From the NCBI RefSeq assembly GCF_004362895.1, contig NZ_SNXI01000020.1, positions 1 through 43,955 of the forward strand: DNA of 43,955 bases, read 5' to 3'. A program made the position numbers and the translations under genes. Source of the DNA: Idiomarina aquatica. Lineage in GTDB: Bacteria > Pseudomonadota > Gammaproteobacteria > Enterobacterales > Alteromonadaceae. Every line of letters starts with the position of its first letter. Within the stretch, counting starts at the first letter, position 1. The notes under the pieces are model-generated. The model worked only from the letters and a program-made list of their open reading frames with translations, did not search any database and had not been told where the DNA came from. Below, one piece after another: positions 1 to 8,642 of this stretch.

Positions 1-148
1 ATTAAAAGTAGTTCAATCAACTCAATGAATTACGCGTTTTTGCTTGGCTTCTTTCGAAACCTTGCTGAACACTCATTCAAAAGTTGCAATACATATTTCG
101 TTTTGCTTAACTTCTGCAAGTGCCCACACAGTTTGCTTGGCTTGATAT

Positions 149-161
149 ATTGTTAAAGAGC
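149..161 (-). promoter_or_regulatory. rRNA operon boxA antitermination element
   Basis: Read on the minus strand this is GCTCTTTAACAAT, the boxA-type element found just upstream of 16S rRNA in gammaproteobacteria. It is followed by the typical leader stretch containing TGTGTGGGCAC (about 119-129). In such leaders boxA loads the NusB/NusE antitermination complex on nascent rRNA. The mature 16S gene is not in the window and would begin to the left of base 1. Confidence 0.85.
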
Positions 162-189
162 GTTGCTTCTTTCCGAAGCAGGGAGGCGT

Positions 190-217
190 ATTTTACATCC
201 CTTTTCGTTATCGTCAA
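190..217 (-). promoter_or_regulatory. rRNA operon promoter P2
   Basis: On the minus strand TTGACG (212-217) and TAAAAT (190-195) are separated by 16 bp. A GC-rich discriminator (ACGCCTCCC) follows, typical of stringently controlled rRNA promoters. The element lies about 30 bp upstream of boxA. The assignment rests on motif and position. Confidence 0.75.
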
Positions 218-241
218 GTGCTTTTTTCAGCTTTTTGATAA

Positions 242-288
242 CGCCGTTGTCAGCGTTTGGCGCTTGCCTTTTCTCCCTGACAACGGCG
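242..288. repeat. 12-bp perfect inverted repeat between rrn P1 and P2
   Basis: The arms CGCCGTTGTCAG (242-253) and CTGACAACGGCG (277-288) are perfect reverse complements separated by 23 bp. A small nested dyad, AGCG/CGCT, lies within and beside the spacer at about 252-264. The P1 start site should fall in or beside the right arm, so P1 transcripts would begin with this hairpin. It could be an RNA structure or a protein-binding dyad; I do not recognise a known operator. Confidence 0.7.
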
Positions 289-292
289 GCGA

Positions 293-320
293 ATTATAGC
301 GATCTTATTTGCCCTTGCAA
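293..320 (-). promoter_or_regulatory. rRNA operon promoter P1
   Basis: On the minus strand TTGCAA (315-320) and a perfect TATAAT (293-298) are separated by 16 bp. An A/T-rich tract at about 326-341 could serve as an UP element. It lies about 100 bp upstream of P2, the usual tandem arrangement of rrn promoters. Confidence 0.7.
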
Positions 321-337
321 GATCTTTTTAATAAAAA

Positions 338-357
338 ACAACTAACTGGTCAGTTAC
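338..357. repeat. Short palindrome downstream of pssA
   Basis: TAACTGACCAGTTA (on the minus strand) is a perfect 14-bp palindrome lying between the pssA stop and rrn P1. On the minus strand it is followed by a T-rich tract, so it could be a weak terminator for pssA, although the usable stem is very short. It could also be an operator-like site. Neither reading is secure. Confidence 0.3.
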
Positions 358-365
358 TAACCAAG

Positions 366-1193
366 TCAGTCGTTTTTGCTGCTTTTTTCATCGCTTTGCT
401 GGTTTTCTTCCCGCTTTTCCTCTTTGGCATCAAAGTCAGCATCATCGGCATCGTTGTCGCCGACCACATGTTCCAGCTTTAACCGCTTCACATTTTTAAT
501 CGTTAATACCGGCCCGGACAACGCATACAGGAAGAAGATGGCAAACAATACCAACGACGGTTGGGTCGCCACAATAACAAAGGCCAGTACGATAACCAGT
601 ATAACGACAAACGACACGCGGCCTTTCCAATCGACATCTTTAAAAGAATGGTAACGAAAGTTAGTTACCATCAATAAGCCGGCCGCAATAGTGACTAAGG
701 CAGCAAAGCTACCAATATCGGCACCGTCAATGCCGTACTCAGTCCCTACCCATACCAATCCGGCAACAACTGCCGCAGCACTTGGAATAGCCAGTCCCTG
801 AAAGTAACGCTTATCTGCACTACCCAGGTTAGTATTAAACCGAGCTAGCCTTAATGCGCCACCGGCAACAAAGATAAACGCAGCTAACCAGCCCAATTTA
901 CCCAAATCAGCCAGGGCGTAGTTATACATAACCAGCGCCGGTGCCATACCAAAGGAAACAATATCCGCCATGCTGTCATATTCAGCACCAAAATCACTTT
1001 CGGTGTTGGTCATACGAGCAACCCGGCCGTCGACACCATCAAATACCATCGCAATAAAAATGGCGACGGCAGCCTCGATATAACGTTCATTCATAGACGC
1101 TACGATCGCATAAAAGCCCGAAAACAAGCCTGCGGTGGTAAATAAGTTTGGCAATAAATAAATACCGCGGCGTTTATTACTGTCTGTAGCCAT
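366..1193 (-). CDS. pssA: CDP-diacylglycerol--serine O-phosphatidyltransferase
   Basis: Integral membrane enzyme that joins CDP-diacylglycerol and L-serine to give phosphatidylserine, the precursor of phosphatidylethanolamine. The 275-aa product carries the CDP-alcohol phosphatidyltransferase signature: D52-x2-D55-G-R-x2-A-R, then G69-x3-D73-x3-D77, with several hydrophobic helices around it. It is the integral type II PssA, unlike the peripheral enzyme of E. coli. The last 35 or so residues are an unusual highly charged tail rich in D, E and K, probably cytoplasmic and disordered. The ATG at 1193 has a GAAGGA-type ribosome site about 10 nt upstream. The gene is transcribed alone, away from clpB's terminator and towards the rRNA promoters. 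Confidence 0.92.
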   Translation of the reverse strand: MATDSNKRRGIYLLPNLFTTAGLFSGFYAIVASMNERYIEAAVAIFIAMVFDGVDGRVARMTNTESDFGAEYDSMADIVSFGMAPALVMYNYALADLGKLGWLAAFIFVAGGALRLARFNTNLGSADKRYFQGLAIPSAAAVVAGLVWVGTEYGIDGADIGSFAALVTIAAGLLMVTNFRYHSFKDVDWKGRVSFVVILVIVLAFVIVATQPSLVLFAIFFLYALSGPVLTIKNVKRLKLEHVVGDNDADDADFDAKEEKREENQQSDEKSSKND

Positions 1194-1291
1194 GCAGAGG
1201 TGTCCTTCGTGTTGAATAGATAATAGTGCTTACCAGAATAAGTCTAGCACAGTCATTCAGTTGGAAAACAGCGCGCTTGAAAATTGCCTGA

Positions 1292-1320
1292 TAAAAGAAA
1301 ACCCGCAACAAGTGCGGGTT
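1292..1320 (-). terminator. Rho-independent terminator of clpB
   Basis: Read on the minus strand, an 8-bp stem (AACCCGCA/TGCGGGTT, arms 1313-1320 and 1300-1307) with a 5-nt loop is followed by a T-rich tract. It lies 24 bp beyond the clpB stop codon. Confidence 0.85.
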
Positions 1321-1343
1321 TGTTAGTAACAGTTTAGCAGCAT

Positions 1344-3914
1344 TTACGCTATGACTAATTGGTCACCTTGCATCGACACATGGATGGTCTGCCCAGGTTT
1401 CAAATCACCAGCCAGAATTTTCTGTGCCAACGGATTTTCAAGCTCGTGCTGTATCGCTCGTTTAAGTGGTCGCGCCCCGAACACAGGGTCAAAACCAGTT
1501 TTCGCCAGATGGTCAAGCGCTTCTTCTGACAGTTCAATAGCATAATCACGCTCTTCCAGTCGTTTATATAATAACTGTAACTGTGCCTGAGCAATGGAGC
1601 GGATTTCGCTTTGTCCGAGTGGGTGGAACACCACAGTCTCATCGACCCGGTTAATGAACTCAGGCCGGAAGTGATGCGCCAGCACGTCCATCACCATCGC
1701 CTTCATTTGCTCGTAACTATTATCCTTCGCGTGCTCCTGAATCAAATCCGAGCCCAGGTTAGATGTCATAATAATAACCGTATTTTTAAAGTCGACCGTG
1801 CGACCCTGGCCGTCAGTTAAGCGTCCGTCATCTAATACCTGTAACAGAATATTGAAAACATCCGGGTGCGCCTTTTCGACCTCGTCCAGCAAAATAACCG
1901 AGTACGGTTTACGCCGCACCGCTTCGGTCAAATAGCCGCCCTCTTCATAACCAACGTAACCCGGAGGTGCGCCGACTAATCGTGATACCGAGTGTTTCTC
2001 CATGAACTCCGACATATCAATGCGTACCATGGCATCATCCGTGTCGAACAAGAAGTTTGCCAGGGCTTTAGAAAGCTCAGTCTTACCAACCCCTGTTGGC
2101 CCAAGGAACAAGAATGAGCCAATCGGCCGATTCGGATCGCCTAAGCCTGCGCGAGAGCGTCGAATCGCATTAGCTACTGCATCCACAGCTTCGTTCTGGC
2201 CTACTACACGTTTGTGTAGATTCTCTTCCATTTTGACCAGTTTCTCGCGTTCGCCTTCCAGCATCTTACTTACCGGAATGCCAGTCCAGCGCGACAGTAC
2301 GTCAGCAATTTCCTCGTCACTGACACGGTTTTTCAGCAGACTCATGTCCTGCATTTCCGCCTGCAACGCAAGATCCAGCTGCCGCTCTAATTCAGGAATA
2401 CGACCGTACTGGAGTTCCGACATACGATTAAGATCGCCAGCGCGACGGGCAATATCAATATCAGTTCGAGCCTGATCCAATTGCGCCTTAATATGTTGAG
2501 TTCCCTGCACAGCAGCTTTTTCTGAGTTCCAGACTTCTTCCAGCTCTTGGTATTTACGCTCTAGCTCGTCCAGCTCCTCATGCAAGGTATCTAACCGTTT
2601 CTTAGAGGCGTCGTCTTTTTCCTTCTGCAACGCCTGACGCTCCAGTTTTAACTGGATAATGCGGCGCTCCAGTCGATCCAGCTCTTCCGGCTTAGAGTCA
2701 ATTTGCATGCGGATACTTGAGGCCGCTTCGTCAATCAAGTCAATAGCCTTGTCCGGCAGTTTACGATCGCTAATATAACGGTGCGACAAAGACGCCGCCG
2801 CGACGATAGCCGGGTCAGTAATCTCCACCGAATGATGAATTTCGTAACGTTCTTTCAAACCACGCAAAATAGCGATGGTGTCTTCTACCGTAGGCTCATC
2901 CACCAAAACCTTTTGGAAGCGACGTTCAAGTGCAGCGTCCTTTTCGATGTACTGGCGGTATTCATCCAGTGTGGTAGCGCCAACACAATGAAGCTCACCG
3001 CGAGCGAGCGCAGGCTTAAGCATGTTTCCTGCATCCATCGCACCGTCTGCTTTGCCCGCACCAACCATAGTATGTAGTTCATCGATGAACAGAATGATAC
3101 GGCCTTCTTCTTTGGATAGCTCAGTTAACACCGCTTTTAATCGTTCTTCGAATTCACCGCGATATTTTGCGCCGGCCAGCAGCGCACCTAAGTCCAGCGA
3201 TAAGACACGTTTGTGTTTAAGTCCCTCAGGTACTTCACCATTGATAATACGTTGCGCCAGTCCTTCAACGATGGCAGTTTTACCGACGCCGGGATCACCA
3301 ATCAGCACCGGGTTGTTTTTGGTACGACGTTGTAACACCTGAATCGTCCGGCGAATCTCTTCGTCACGGCCAATGACCGGATCAAGTTTGCCCTGCTCTG
3401 CGCGTTCAGTCAGGTCGATGGTATATTTGTCGAGCGCCTGACGCTTCTCTTCAGCATTAGGGTCATCAACACTTTGACCATCGCGCACATCATTAATCGC
3501 TTTTTCCAGCTTTTGTTGCGTGATGCCCTGTTTTTTGAAAAGCTCGCCCAGCGCCCCTTTGTCTTCGGTCGCTGCTAACAAAAACAACTCTGAAGAAATA
3601 TAACTATCGTTGCGTTTTTGTGCGTATTTATCACATAGGTTTAGCAGCCGCACGGTGCTTTGTGAGATCTGTACGTCACCGCTGGTCCCTTCGACTTGCG
3701 GTAATGTATCCAGCGCTTTTGCCAGACTCGAGCGGAATTGCGGGATATCTGCGCCGATCATGGTAAACAGGGGGCGTACAGCACCACCATCCTGATCCAA
3801 CATTGCCTGCATCAAATGCACAGGTTCAATAAACTGATGATCACGACCAACGGCCAACGATTGCGCATCCGCAATTGCCATCTGAAATTTGCTAGTGAAT
3901 TTATCGTGTCGCAT
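1344..3914 (-). CDS. clpB: ATP-dependent disaggregase ClpB (Hsp104 family)
   Basis: Cytoplasmic AAA+ hexamer that pulls aggregated proteins apart together with DnaK/DnaJ/GrpE. The 856-aa length matches the family. In order it has the Clp N domain (1-145), the first ATPase domain with Walker A GDPGVGKT at 206-213, a long coiled-coil middle domain (about 410-525), the second ATPase domain with Walker A GPTGVGKT near 605, and the C-terminal D2-small domain. No ClpP-binding IGL/IGF loop is evident, as expected for a disaggregase. It starts at an ATG with AAGGA upstream. A heat-shock-type promoter lies between it and pgeF, and a strong terminator follows it. Confidence 0.97.
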   Translation of the reverse strand: MRHDKFTSKFQMAIADAQSLAVGRDHQFIEPVHLMQAMLDQDGGAVRPLFTMIGADIPQFRSSLAKALDTLPQVEGTSGDVQISQSTVRLLNLCDKYAQKRNDSYISSELFLLAATEDKGALGELFKKQGITQQKLEKAINDVRDGQSVDDPNAEEKRQALDKYTIDLTERAEQGKLDPVIGRDEEIRRTIQVLQRRTKNNPVLIGDPGVGKTAIVEGLAQRIINGEVPEGLKHKRVLSLDLGALLAGAKYRGEFEERLKAVLTELSKEEGRIILFIDELHTMVGAGKADGAMDAGNMLKPALARGELHCVGATTLDEYRQYIEKDAALERRFQKVLVDEPTVEDTIAILRGLKERYEIHHSVEITDPAIVAAASLSHRYISDRKLPDKAIDLIDEAASSIRMQIDSKPEELDRLERRIIQLKLERQALQKEKDDASKKRLDTLHEELDELERKYQELEEVWNSEKAAVQGTQHIKAQLDQARTDIDIARRAGDLNRMSELQYGRIPELERQLDLALQAEMQDMSLLKNRVSDEEIADVLSRWTGIPVSKMLEGEREKLVKMEENLHKRVVGQNEAVDAVANAIRRSRAGLGDPNRPIGSFLFLGPTGVGKTELSKALANFLFDTDDAMVRIDMSEFMEKHSVSRLVGAPPGYVGYEEGGYLTEAVRRKPYSVILLDEVEKAHPDVFNILLQVLDDGRLTDGQGRTVDFKNTVIIMTSNLGSDLIQEHAKDNSYEQMKAMVMDVLAHHFRPEFINRVDETVVFHPLGQSEIRSIAQAQLQLLYKRLEERDYAIELSEEALDHLAKTGFDPVFGARPLKRAIQHELENPLAQKILAGDLKPGQTIHVSMQGDQLVIA

Positions 3915-3947
3915 AAGTACTTCCTTAAAATCTGTTGCGTTAACAGA

Positions 3948-3976
3948 AATGTGGGTACTTTTTAAACTATTTCAAG
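3948..3976 (-). promoter_or_regulatory. Sigma-32 (RpoH) heat-shock promoter of clpB
   Basis: On the minus strand CTTGAAA (3970-3976) and CCCACATT (3948-3955) are separated by 14 bp, close to the RpoH consensus CTTGAAA and CCCCATNT. It lies about 35 bp upstream of the clpB ATG and downstream of the pgeF stop, so clpB can be induced independently of the rluD-pgeF transcript. Confidence 0.8.
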
Positions 3977-3983
3977 TCAACAG

Positions 3984-4703
3984 TTAACGTTTTCGCCAAA
4001 TAATTGACGCAAACCGTCCTTTGTCTTTACATTTTCGGTGGGAATAGAACAGATCAGCCGAACAGGCGGTGCATTGACCGCTTTGCTGTACGTGATTAAT
4101 ACCAGCCAGTTGCGCTTGTTGTTGTGCTAGTCCCGCTAAGTCACATAGCCACCGCGGCGAACCATCGTCTGCAGCAGCTCCTTCCGTAAAATGATCGGCT
4201 GCAACCTTGCCCGACGCACTAAACGCGTTAACTACATCAGCACCAACTTCAAAGCATCGTTGGCATATCGCCGGACCAATAAACAAGCGTAAACTTTCCG
4301 GTGGCGCACTGAACTGTCGTATCGCATGAGTCAGAATGCCTGCGGCCAGTCCTCTTCAGCCGGCATGCACAGCAGCAATCTGCAGGCCGTCCTCTGAGCA
4401 TATCAATAAGGGCAGGCAATCAGCGGTCAACACGGCACAACTAGCGATTCGATTAGCGTAAACGCCGTCGCTGGGTCTGTGGATTTTTGGATATTTGCTT
4501 ACCGTAGCGGTGTGTTGCTGAGTTAAAAAATTTATCGCAACCGGGAGCTGCAACTGTCGGTGCAATCGACGCCGACGCAATAACACCTGCGCCGGATCAT
4601 CACCAACGTGTGCGGCTAAATTACCCCACGCCCGGGTGGTAATCGCCACCCCGACGTTATCGGGCAATAACCAATCAGGCGTTATTATGGAGCCGGGCAT
4701 CAT
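3984..4703 (-). pseudogene. pgeF: PgeF/YfiH laccase-domain protein, interrupted by in-frame TGA
   Basis: Intact homologues (multicopper-polyphenol-oxidase/LACC1 fold, about 243 aa in E. coli) edit peptidoglycan precursors wrongly carrying L-serine. Here the full frame from ATG 4703 (or 4700) to 3984 would give about 239 residues. It is interrupted by TGA at 4356-4358, exactly where the conserved Trp of HAGWRG is expected: the frame reads VHAG, stop, RGLAAGI. The metal-site residues TADC and VHAG are present upstream. The downstream half (FIGPAI, FEVGADV, CTACS, FYSHRK) is still recognisable. The N-terminus also appears to lack about ten residues of the usual GGxSxxPYxSLNL segment, reading TTRAWGNLAAHVGDD. 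The start overlaps the rluD end, as in a normal operon. A one-base sequencing error cannot be excluded. Confidence 0.85.
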
Positions 4704-5643
4704 CACGCATGGCATCCAGCAACAGTTCAAAATCTTTGGGTCGTGGCGCCTCAAAGGTCATCCACTCACCGTTTACCGGGTGGTGCAACGACAGCTGCGC
4801 GGCATGCAGCGCCTGACGACTAAAGCCTCGCAGCGCAGCTAGAAACTCGTCAGACGCTTGTTTTGGCGGCCTTGGACGTCCGCCATAAGTCAAATCACCA
4901 ACAAGCGGATGGCGGATATGCGCCATATGCACGCGAATTTGATGAGTTCGGCCCGTTTCTAACCTTAGCCGCAACAGCGTGTGGGCACGCAACCGTTCCA
5001 TTACACGATAATGGGTAACGGCCGGTTTACCGCTGGCGACCACGGCCATGTGTGTACGCTTGGTCGGGTGACGACCAATCGGCTCGTCCACCATACCACC
5101 TGCGGTCATAACGCCGTTACAAATAGCTTCGTATTCACGACGGATTTCACGCTTTTGCATCATATCAACAAGCTGAGTCTGAGCAGGCACTGTTTTAGCC
5201 ACAACCATCAAGCCTGTTGTATCTTTATCGAGGCGGTGAATAATGCCGGCTCGCGGTACTTGGTCGATTTTCGGGTAGTGATGCAATAAACCATTGAGCA
5301 ACGTGCTATCGGGCGCACCCGCACCGGGGTGAACAACGAGTCCAGCGGGTTTATTAATAACGATAATGTCATCGTCTTCATAGACAATCGACAATTCAAT
5401 AGGTTGCGCCTGATGACGTTCTTCTGATTCAAGTTCGGCGTCAATTGCCACCAATGCCCCGAGTTCGAGTTTTTCACGCGGTTTAGTCACTATCTCGGCA
5501 TCAACAGATACCTGTCCAGCTGTAATCCAGCTTTTCATTCGCGAACGTGAATAGTCCGGGAACAACTCAGCAAGTGCCTGGTCTAATCGTTTTCCAGCAA
5601 GTTTTTCCGGGACGATGGCTTCAAGTTGAATGGTTTCGCTCAT
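4675..5643 (-). CDS. rluD: 23S rRNA pseudouridine(1911/1915/1917) synthase RluD
   Basis: Converts three uridines of helix 69 in 23S rRNA to pseudouridine. The 322-aa product has an S4 RNA-binding domain (about 17-75) and a RluA-family catalytic domain with the HRLDKDTTGL motif, whose catalytic Asp is residue 139. The length matches the family. It is divergent from bamD, the usual arrangement in gammaproteobacteria. It is followed by pgeF, whose start overlaps its last codons by 26-29 bp, so the two are probably cotranscribed. Confidence 0.95.
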   Translation of the reverse strand: MSETIQLEAIVPEKLAGKRLDQALAELFPDYSRSRMKSWITAGQVSVDAEIVTKPREKLELGALVAIDAELESEERHQAQPIELSIVYEDDDIIVINKPAGLVVHPGAGAPDSTLLNGLLHHYPKIDQVPRAGIIHRLDKDTTGLMVVAKTVPAQTQLVDMMQKREIRREYEAICNGVMTAGGMVDEPIGRHPTKRTHMAVVASGKPAVTHYRVMERLRAHTLLRLRLETGRTHQIRVHMAHIRHPLVGDLTYGGRPRPPKQASDEFLAALRGFSRQALHAAQLSLHHPVNGEWMTFEAPRPKDFELLLDAMRDDARLHNNA

Positions 5644-5763
5644 AAATTTGGTTTTTGCTGTGAAAGCCCTTTGTGCTGCGTTAGAATGCCTAACAAGTAA
5701 ATTCTGTGCTAGTGTAACCGCTCAAGCGGTCAAATGCACTGTAATGTAACATTTTGAGGTTTT

Positions 5764-6522
5764 ATGAAAGGTCGTATTTTTTTAGCGTCTGCACTGTTAA
5801 GTCTATCATTAGCAGGCTGTTCAAGTAATTCAGAGCAATCCAGCGAAGATTTAAAATATTCGCAGGTAGAGTTAATGTATGAGCAAGCGCAAGAACAACT
5901 CGAGATGGGTAACCTCAACCTGGCTCAGGAACAACTGAGTACACTGAACTCTCGGTATCCATTTGGGCCTTTCGCTGATCAGGTGCAATTAGATCTAATC
6001 TATGTGCACTACAAACTTGATAACACTGACGAAGCGTTGGCGGCTATTGACCGGTTTATTAGTTTGAACCCCAACCACAAAGACGTTGACTATGCATTGT
6101 ACATGCGTGGTCTGGTCAACCAACGTGCAGAATATAATGCCATTCACGAGCTAGCCGGCATTGATCGTTCCGATCGTGATTCGACCATGGCTAAGGAAGC
6201 CTTTAAAGACTTTGCCGAACTCCTGCGCAAATTCCCCGATAGCAAATACGCTGCGGACGCCAAGCAACGGATGATAGGTTTGAAAAGTCGCCTGGCCAAA
6301 AAAGAGCTGGCTGTTGCACAATATTATATGGAACGTCAGGCCTACTTAGCCGCCGCCAACCGCGGCCGTTATGTGGTAGAGCATTTTAGTGATACCCCGG
6401 AAGCCGAGAATGCGCTGGCGGTTATGGTTGAAAGCTACGAACAATTAGGTTTAGAAGAATTAAAAGCTGATGCGCTTGCCGTGTTGCGGGCTAATTACCC
6501 CAATAACAACCTGATCGATTAA
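5764..6522 (+). CDS. bamD: Outer membrane assembly lipoprotein BamD
   Basis: Essential lipoprotein subunit of the BAM complex, which inserts beta-barrel proteins into the outer membrane. The 252-aa product begins with a lipoprotein signal peptide ending in the lipobox LAGC (Cys19). Serines follow at +2 and +3, so it should be sorted to the outer membrane. The rest is tetratricopeptide-like helical repeats, with the family segments RYPFGPFADQ and NPNHKDVDYALYMRGL. The ATG at 5764 has TTGAGG upstream. It is monocistronic, divergent from rluD and convergent with glnB. Confidence 0.95.
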   Translation: MKGRIFLASALLSLSLAGCSSNSEQSSEDLKYSQVELMYEQAQEQLEMGNLNLAQEQLSTLNSRYPFGPFADQVQLDLIYVHYKLDNTDEALAAIDRFISLNPNHKDVDYALYMRGLVNQRAEYNAIHELAGIDRSDRDSTMAKEAFKDFAELLRKFPDSKYAADAKQRMIGLKSRLAKKELAVAQYYMERQAYLAAANRGRYVVEHFSDTPEAENALAVMVESYEQLGLEELKADALAVLRANYPNNNLID

Positions 6523-6529
6523 TGACAGG

Positions 6530-6553
6530 GCGGTCGTGCCAAGGCACGACCGC
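6530..6553. terminator. Bidirectional hairpin between bamD and glnB
   Basis: Perfect 11-bp arms (GCGGTCGTGCC at 6530-6540, GGCACGACCGC at 6543-6553) surround a 2-nt centre in the 34-bp gap between the convergent genes bamD and glnB. The flanking T/A tracts are weak, so termination is inferred mainly from position and stem strength. Confidence 0.7.
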
Positions 6554-6556
6554 TAT

Positions 6557-6895
<339 letters not shown>

Positions 6896-6909
6896 TTAAC
6901 AGCTCCCGT

Positions 6910-8550
6910 CTACAATTGACGCTGAATTTCGTGGCGATAATGACTGGTTATTGGGTACCGTCGATCTTTACCGAAGTTGCGCGAAGTGATTTTAGGTCCA
7001 ACAGCTGATTGACGGCGTTTATACTCGTTAAGATCGACCAGTTTAACCACCCGCCGTACGTCCGCCTCAGCAAAACCTGCTGCAACAATTTCTGGCAATG
7101 ACCAGTCCTGCTCTACATACAATGCCAGAATGCGATCTAAATCGCTATAGTCCGGCAATGAATCGGTGTCTACTTGATCAGGCGCCAATTCCGCTGAAGG
7201 GGGACGCGTAATAACCCGTTCCGGAATCGCCGGCGAACGGCTATTGCGGAACTTAGCCAGCTCGAACACCAATTGTTTAGGCACATCTTTGATTGGCGCA
7301 AAGCCGCCACACATATCACCGTAAAGCGTGGCATAGCCGACAGCGACTTCACTTTTATTACCGGTAGTCAGCACCAGCGCACCGGACTTGTTCGACAACG
7401 CCATTAACAACACGCCGCGACAACGTGACTGCAAGTTCTCTTCTGTCGTATCAGTCGCCGTGTTCTCAAAAAACGGTTGCAACTGGCCCATAAAGGCATC
7501 AAACATGGGTTCAATCGGTACCACGTCATAGCGCACGCCCGCATCGGTTGCCTGCTGCTCAGCATCTTCAAGGCTCATACTTGAGGTATATTTAAACGGC
7601 ATCATCACCGCCTGCACTCTTTCCGCGCCAAGTGCGTCAACTGCAAGAGCCAGGGTTAATGCCGAATCAATGCCTCCTGATAAACCCAGAATCACGTTGT
7701 TAAAACCGTTTTTATTAACATAGTCACGCAGCGCGAGCACCAGCGCATCATAAACTTCACTCATATCGGTTTGCAGTTCTTCTGTCGCTGCCGGGCGTGG
7801 TTTAAAATCCGTGCAAACAGGCTCATCAGCCAGCAAAACAGTCGCAACTGCCGGTTTACAATGAGGTAGTTCGGCAACCAATTCTCCGGCCGCACTGAGC
7901 ACCAGCGAATGGCCATCAAAAATTAACTCATCCTGGGCGCCGCAGTTGTTAAGGTAAATGATTGGTTTACCAATTTCAGCAACGCGCTGTCGCAAAACAC
8001 CAAGCCGCTGTTGGTGCTTATCAATTTGGTAGGGTGACGCGTTCACCGACAAGATCGCATCAACCTCGTCGTCCAACAGTTGTTGAAGCGGCTGCGGGTG
8101 CCATAAATCTTCGCAGATCATTAAACCAATTCGTTTTCCCTGCCACTCGAACACTTCCGATTTATGCCCCGGCACAAAATAACGTTGCTCGTCAAAAACG
8201 CCGTTATTGGGTAAACGCTGTTTATGGTAGCGCTGCAGACACTCGCCGCGGTGCAACACCGACAGCGAATTAAACAGTTGCTCACCCACCCGGCTGGGAT
8301 GACCGACCATGACCACACAGTCGGAAGCCGCCGCGCTGATTTGTTCCACTGCGTTGTCGACAGCGCGCTGATGATCTTCGCGCAATAGTAAGTCTTCCGG
8401 TGGATAGCCAGTTATAGCCAACTCAGGAAAAACAATAATATCGTGCGCAGCACTTTGTTCGCGTATGGTTTTTAAAATGACGGCTGTATTGCCGTCGATG
8501 GCACCCACCGTAAAATCTAATTGTGCTAAACAAATCGACAGCTGCGACAT
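6910..8550 (-). CDS. nadE: Glutamine-hydrolysing NAD+ synthase
   Basis: Catalyses the last step of NAD biosynthesis, amidating nicotinate adenine dinucleotide with ammonia from glutamine. The 546-aa two-domain protein has an N-terminal nitrilase-type glutaminase with triad Glu43, Lys110 and Cys146 (GLMICEDLW). The C-terminal NAD synthetase domain carries the ATP-pyrophosphatase P-loop SGGIDS at 291-296. It is therefore the glutamine-dependent form, unlike the shorter ammonia-dependent E. coli NadE. It leads a two-gene unit with glnB, linking NAD synthesis to nitrogen-status signalling. Confidence 0.95.
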   Translation of the reverse strand: MSQLSICLAQLDFTVGAIDGNTAVILKTIREQSAAHDIIVFPELAITGYPPEDLLLREDHQRAVDNAVEQISAAASDCVVMVGHPSRVGEQLFNSLSVLHRGECLQRYHKQRLPNNGVFDEQRYFVPGHKSEVFEWQGKRIGLMICEDLWHPQPLQQLLDDEVDAILSVNASPYQIDKHQQRLGVLRQRVAEIGKPIIYLNNCGAQDELIFDGHSLVLSAAGELVAELPHCKPAVATVLLADEPVCTDFKPRPAATEELQTDMSEVYDALVLALRDYVNKNGFNNVILGLSGGIDSALTLALAVDALGAERVQAVMMPFKYTSSMSLEDAEQQATDAGVRYDVVPIEPMFDAFMGQLQPFFENTATDTTEENLQSRCRGVLLMALSNKSGALVLTTGNKSEVAVGYATLYGDMCGGFAPIKDVPKQLVFELAKFRNSRSPAIPERVITRPPSAELAPDQVDTDSLPDYSDLDRILALYVEQDWSLPEIVAAGFAEADVRRVVKLVDLNEYKRRQSAVGPKITSRNFGKDRRYPITSHYRHEIQRQL

Positions 8551-8588
8551 AACGACTTTCCGCTAATTCAGTAAAATAATGGAGGCGA

Positions 8589-8617
8589 ATAATATAGCAG
8601 CTGCTTAAGTTGCGCAA
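8589..8617 (-). promoter_or_regulatory. Putative sigma-70 promoter of nadE-glnB
   Basis: On the minus strand TTGCGC (8612-8617) and TATTAT (8589-8594) are separated by 17 bp, about 40 bp upstream of the nadE ATG. It is a moderate consensus match in the short gap between flhB and nadE. Confidence 0.4.
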
Positions 8618-8642
8618 ACAGCAGGCAAGTTTACAGCAACAA

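Noticed and set aside
163-345. Small open frame across the rRNA leader
   Set aside because: It overlaps both rRNA promoters and the dyad on the opposite strand and encodes no recognisable protein.
2002-2475. 157-aa open frame opposite clpB
   Set aside because: It lies wholly antisense to the conserved clpB coding sequence and is Ser/Arg-rich, a typical shadow frame.
4353-4362. TGA in pgeF as a selenocysteine codon
   Set aside because: The conserved residue at this position is Trp, not Cys. No SECIS-like hairpin is evident immediately downstream, and a TGG-to-TGA change is simpler.
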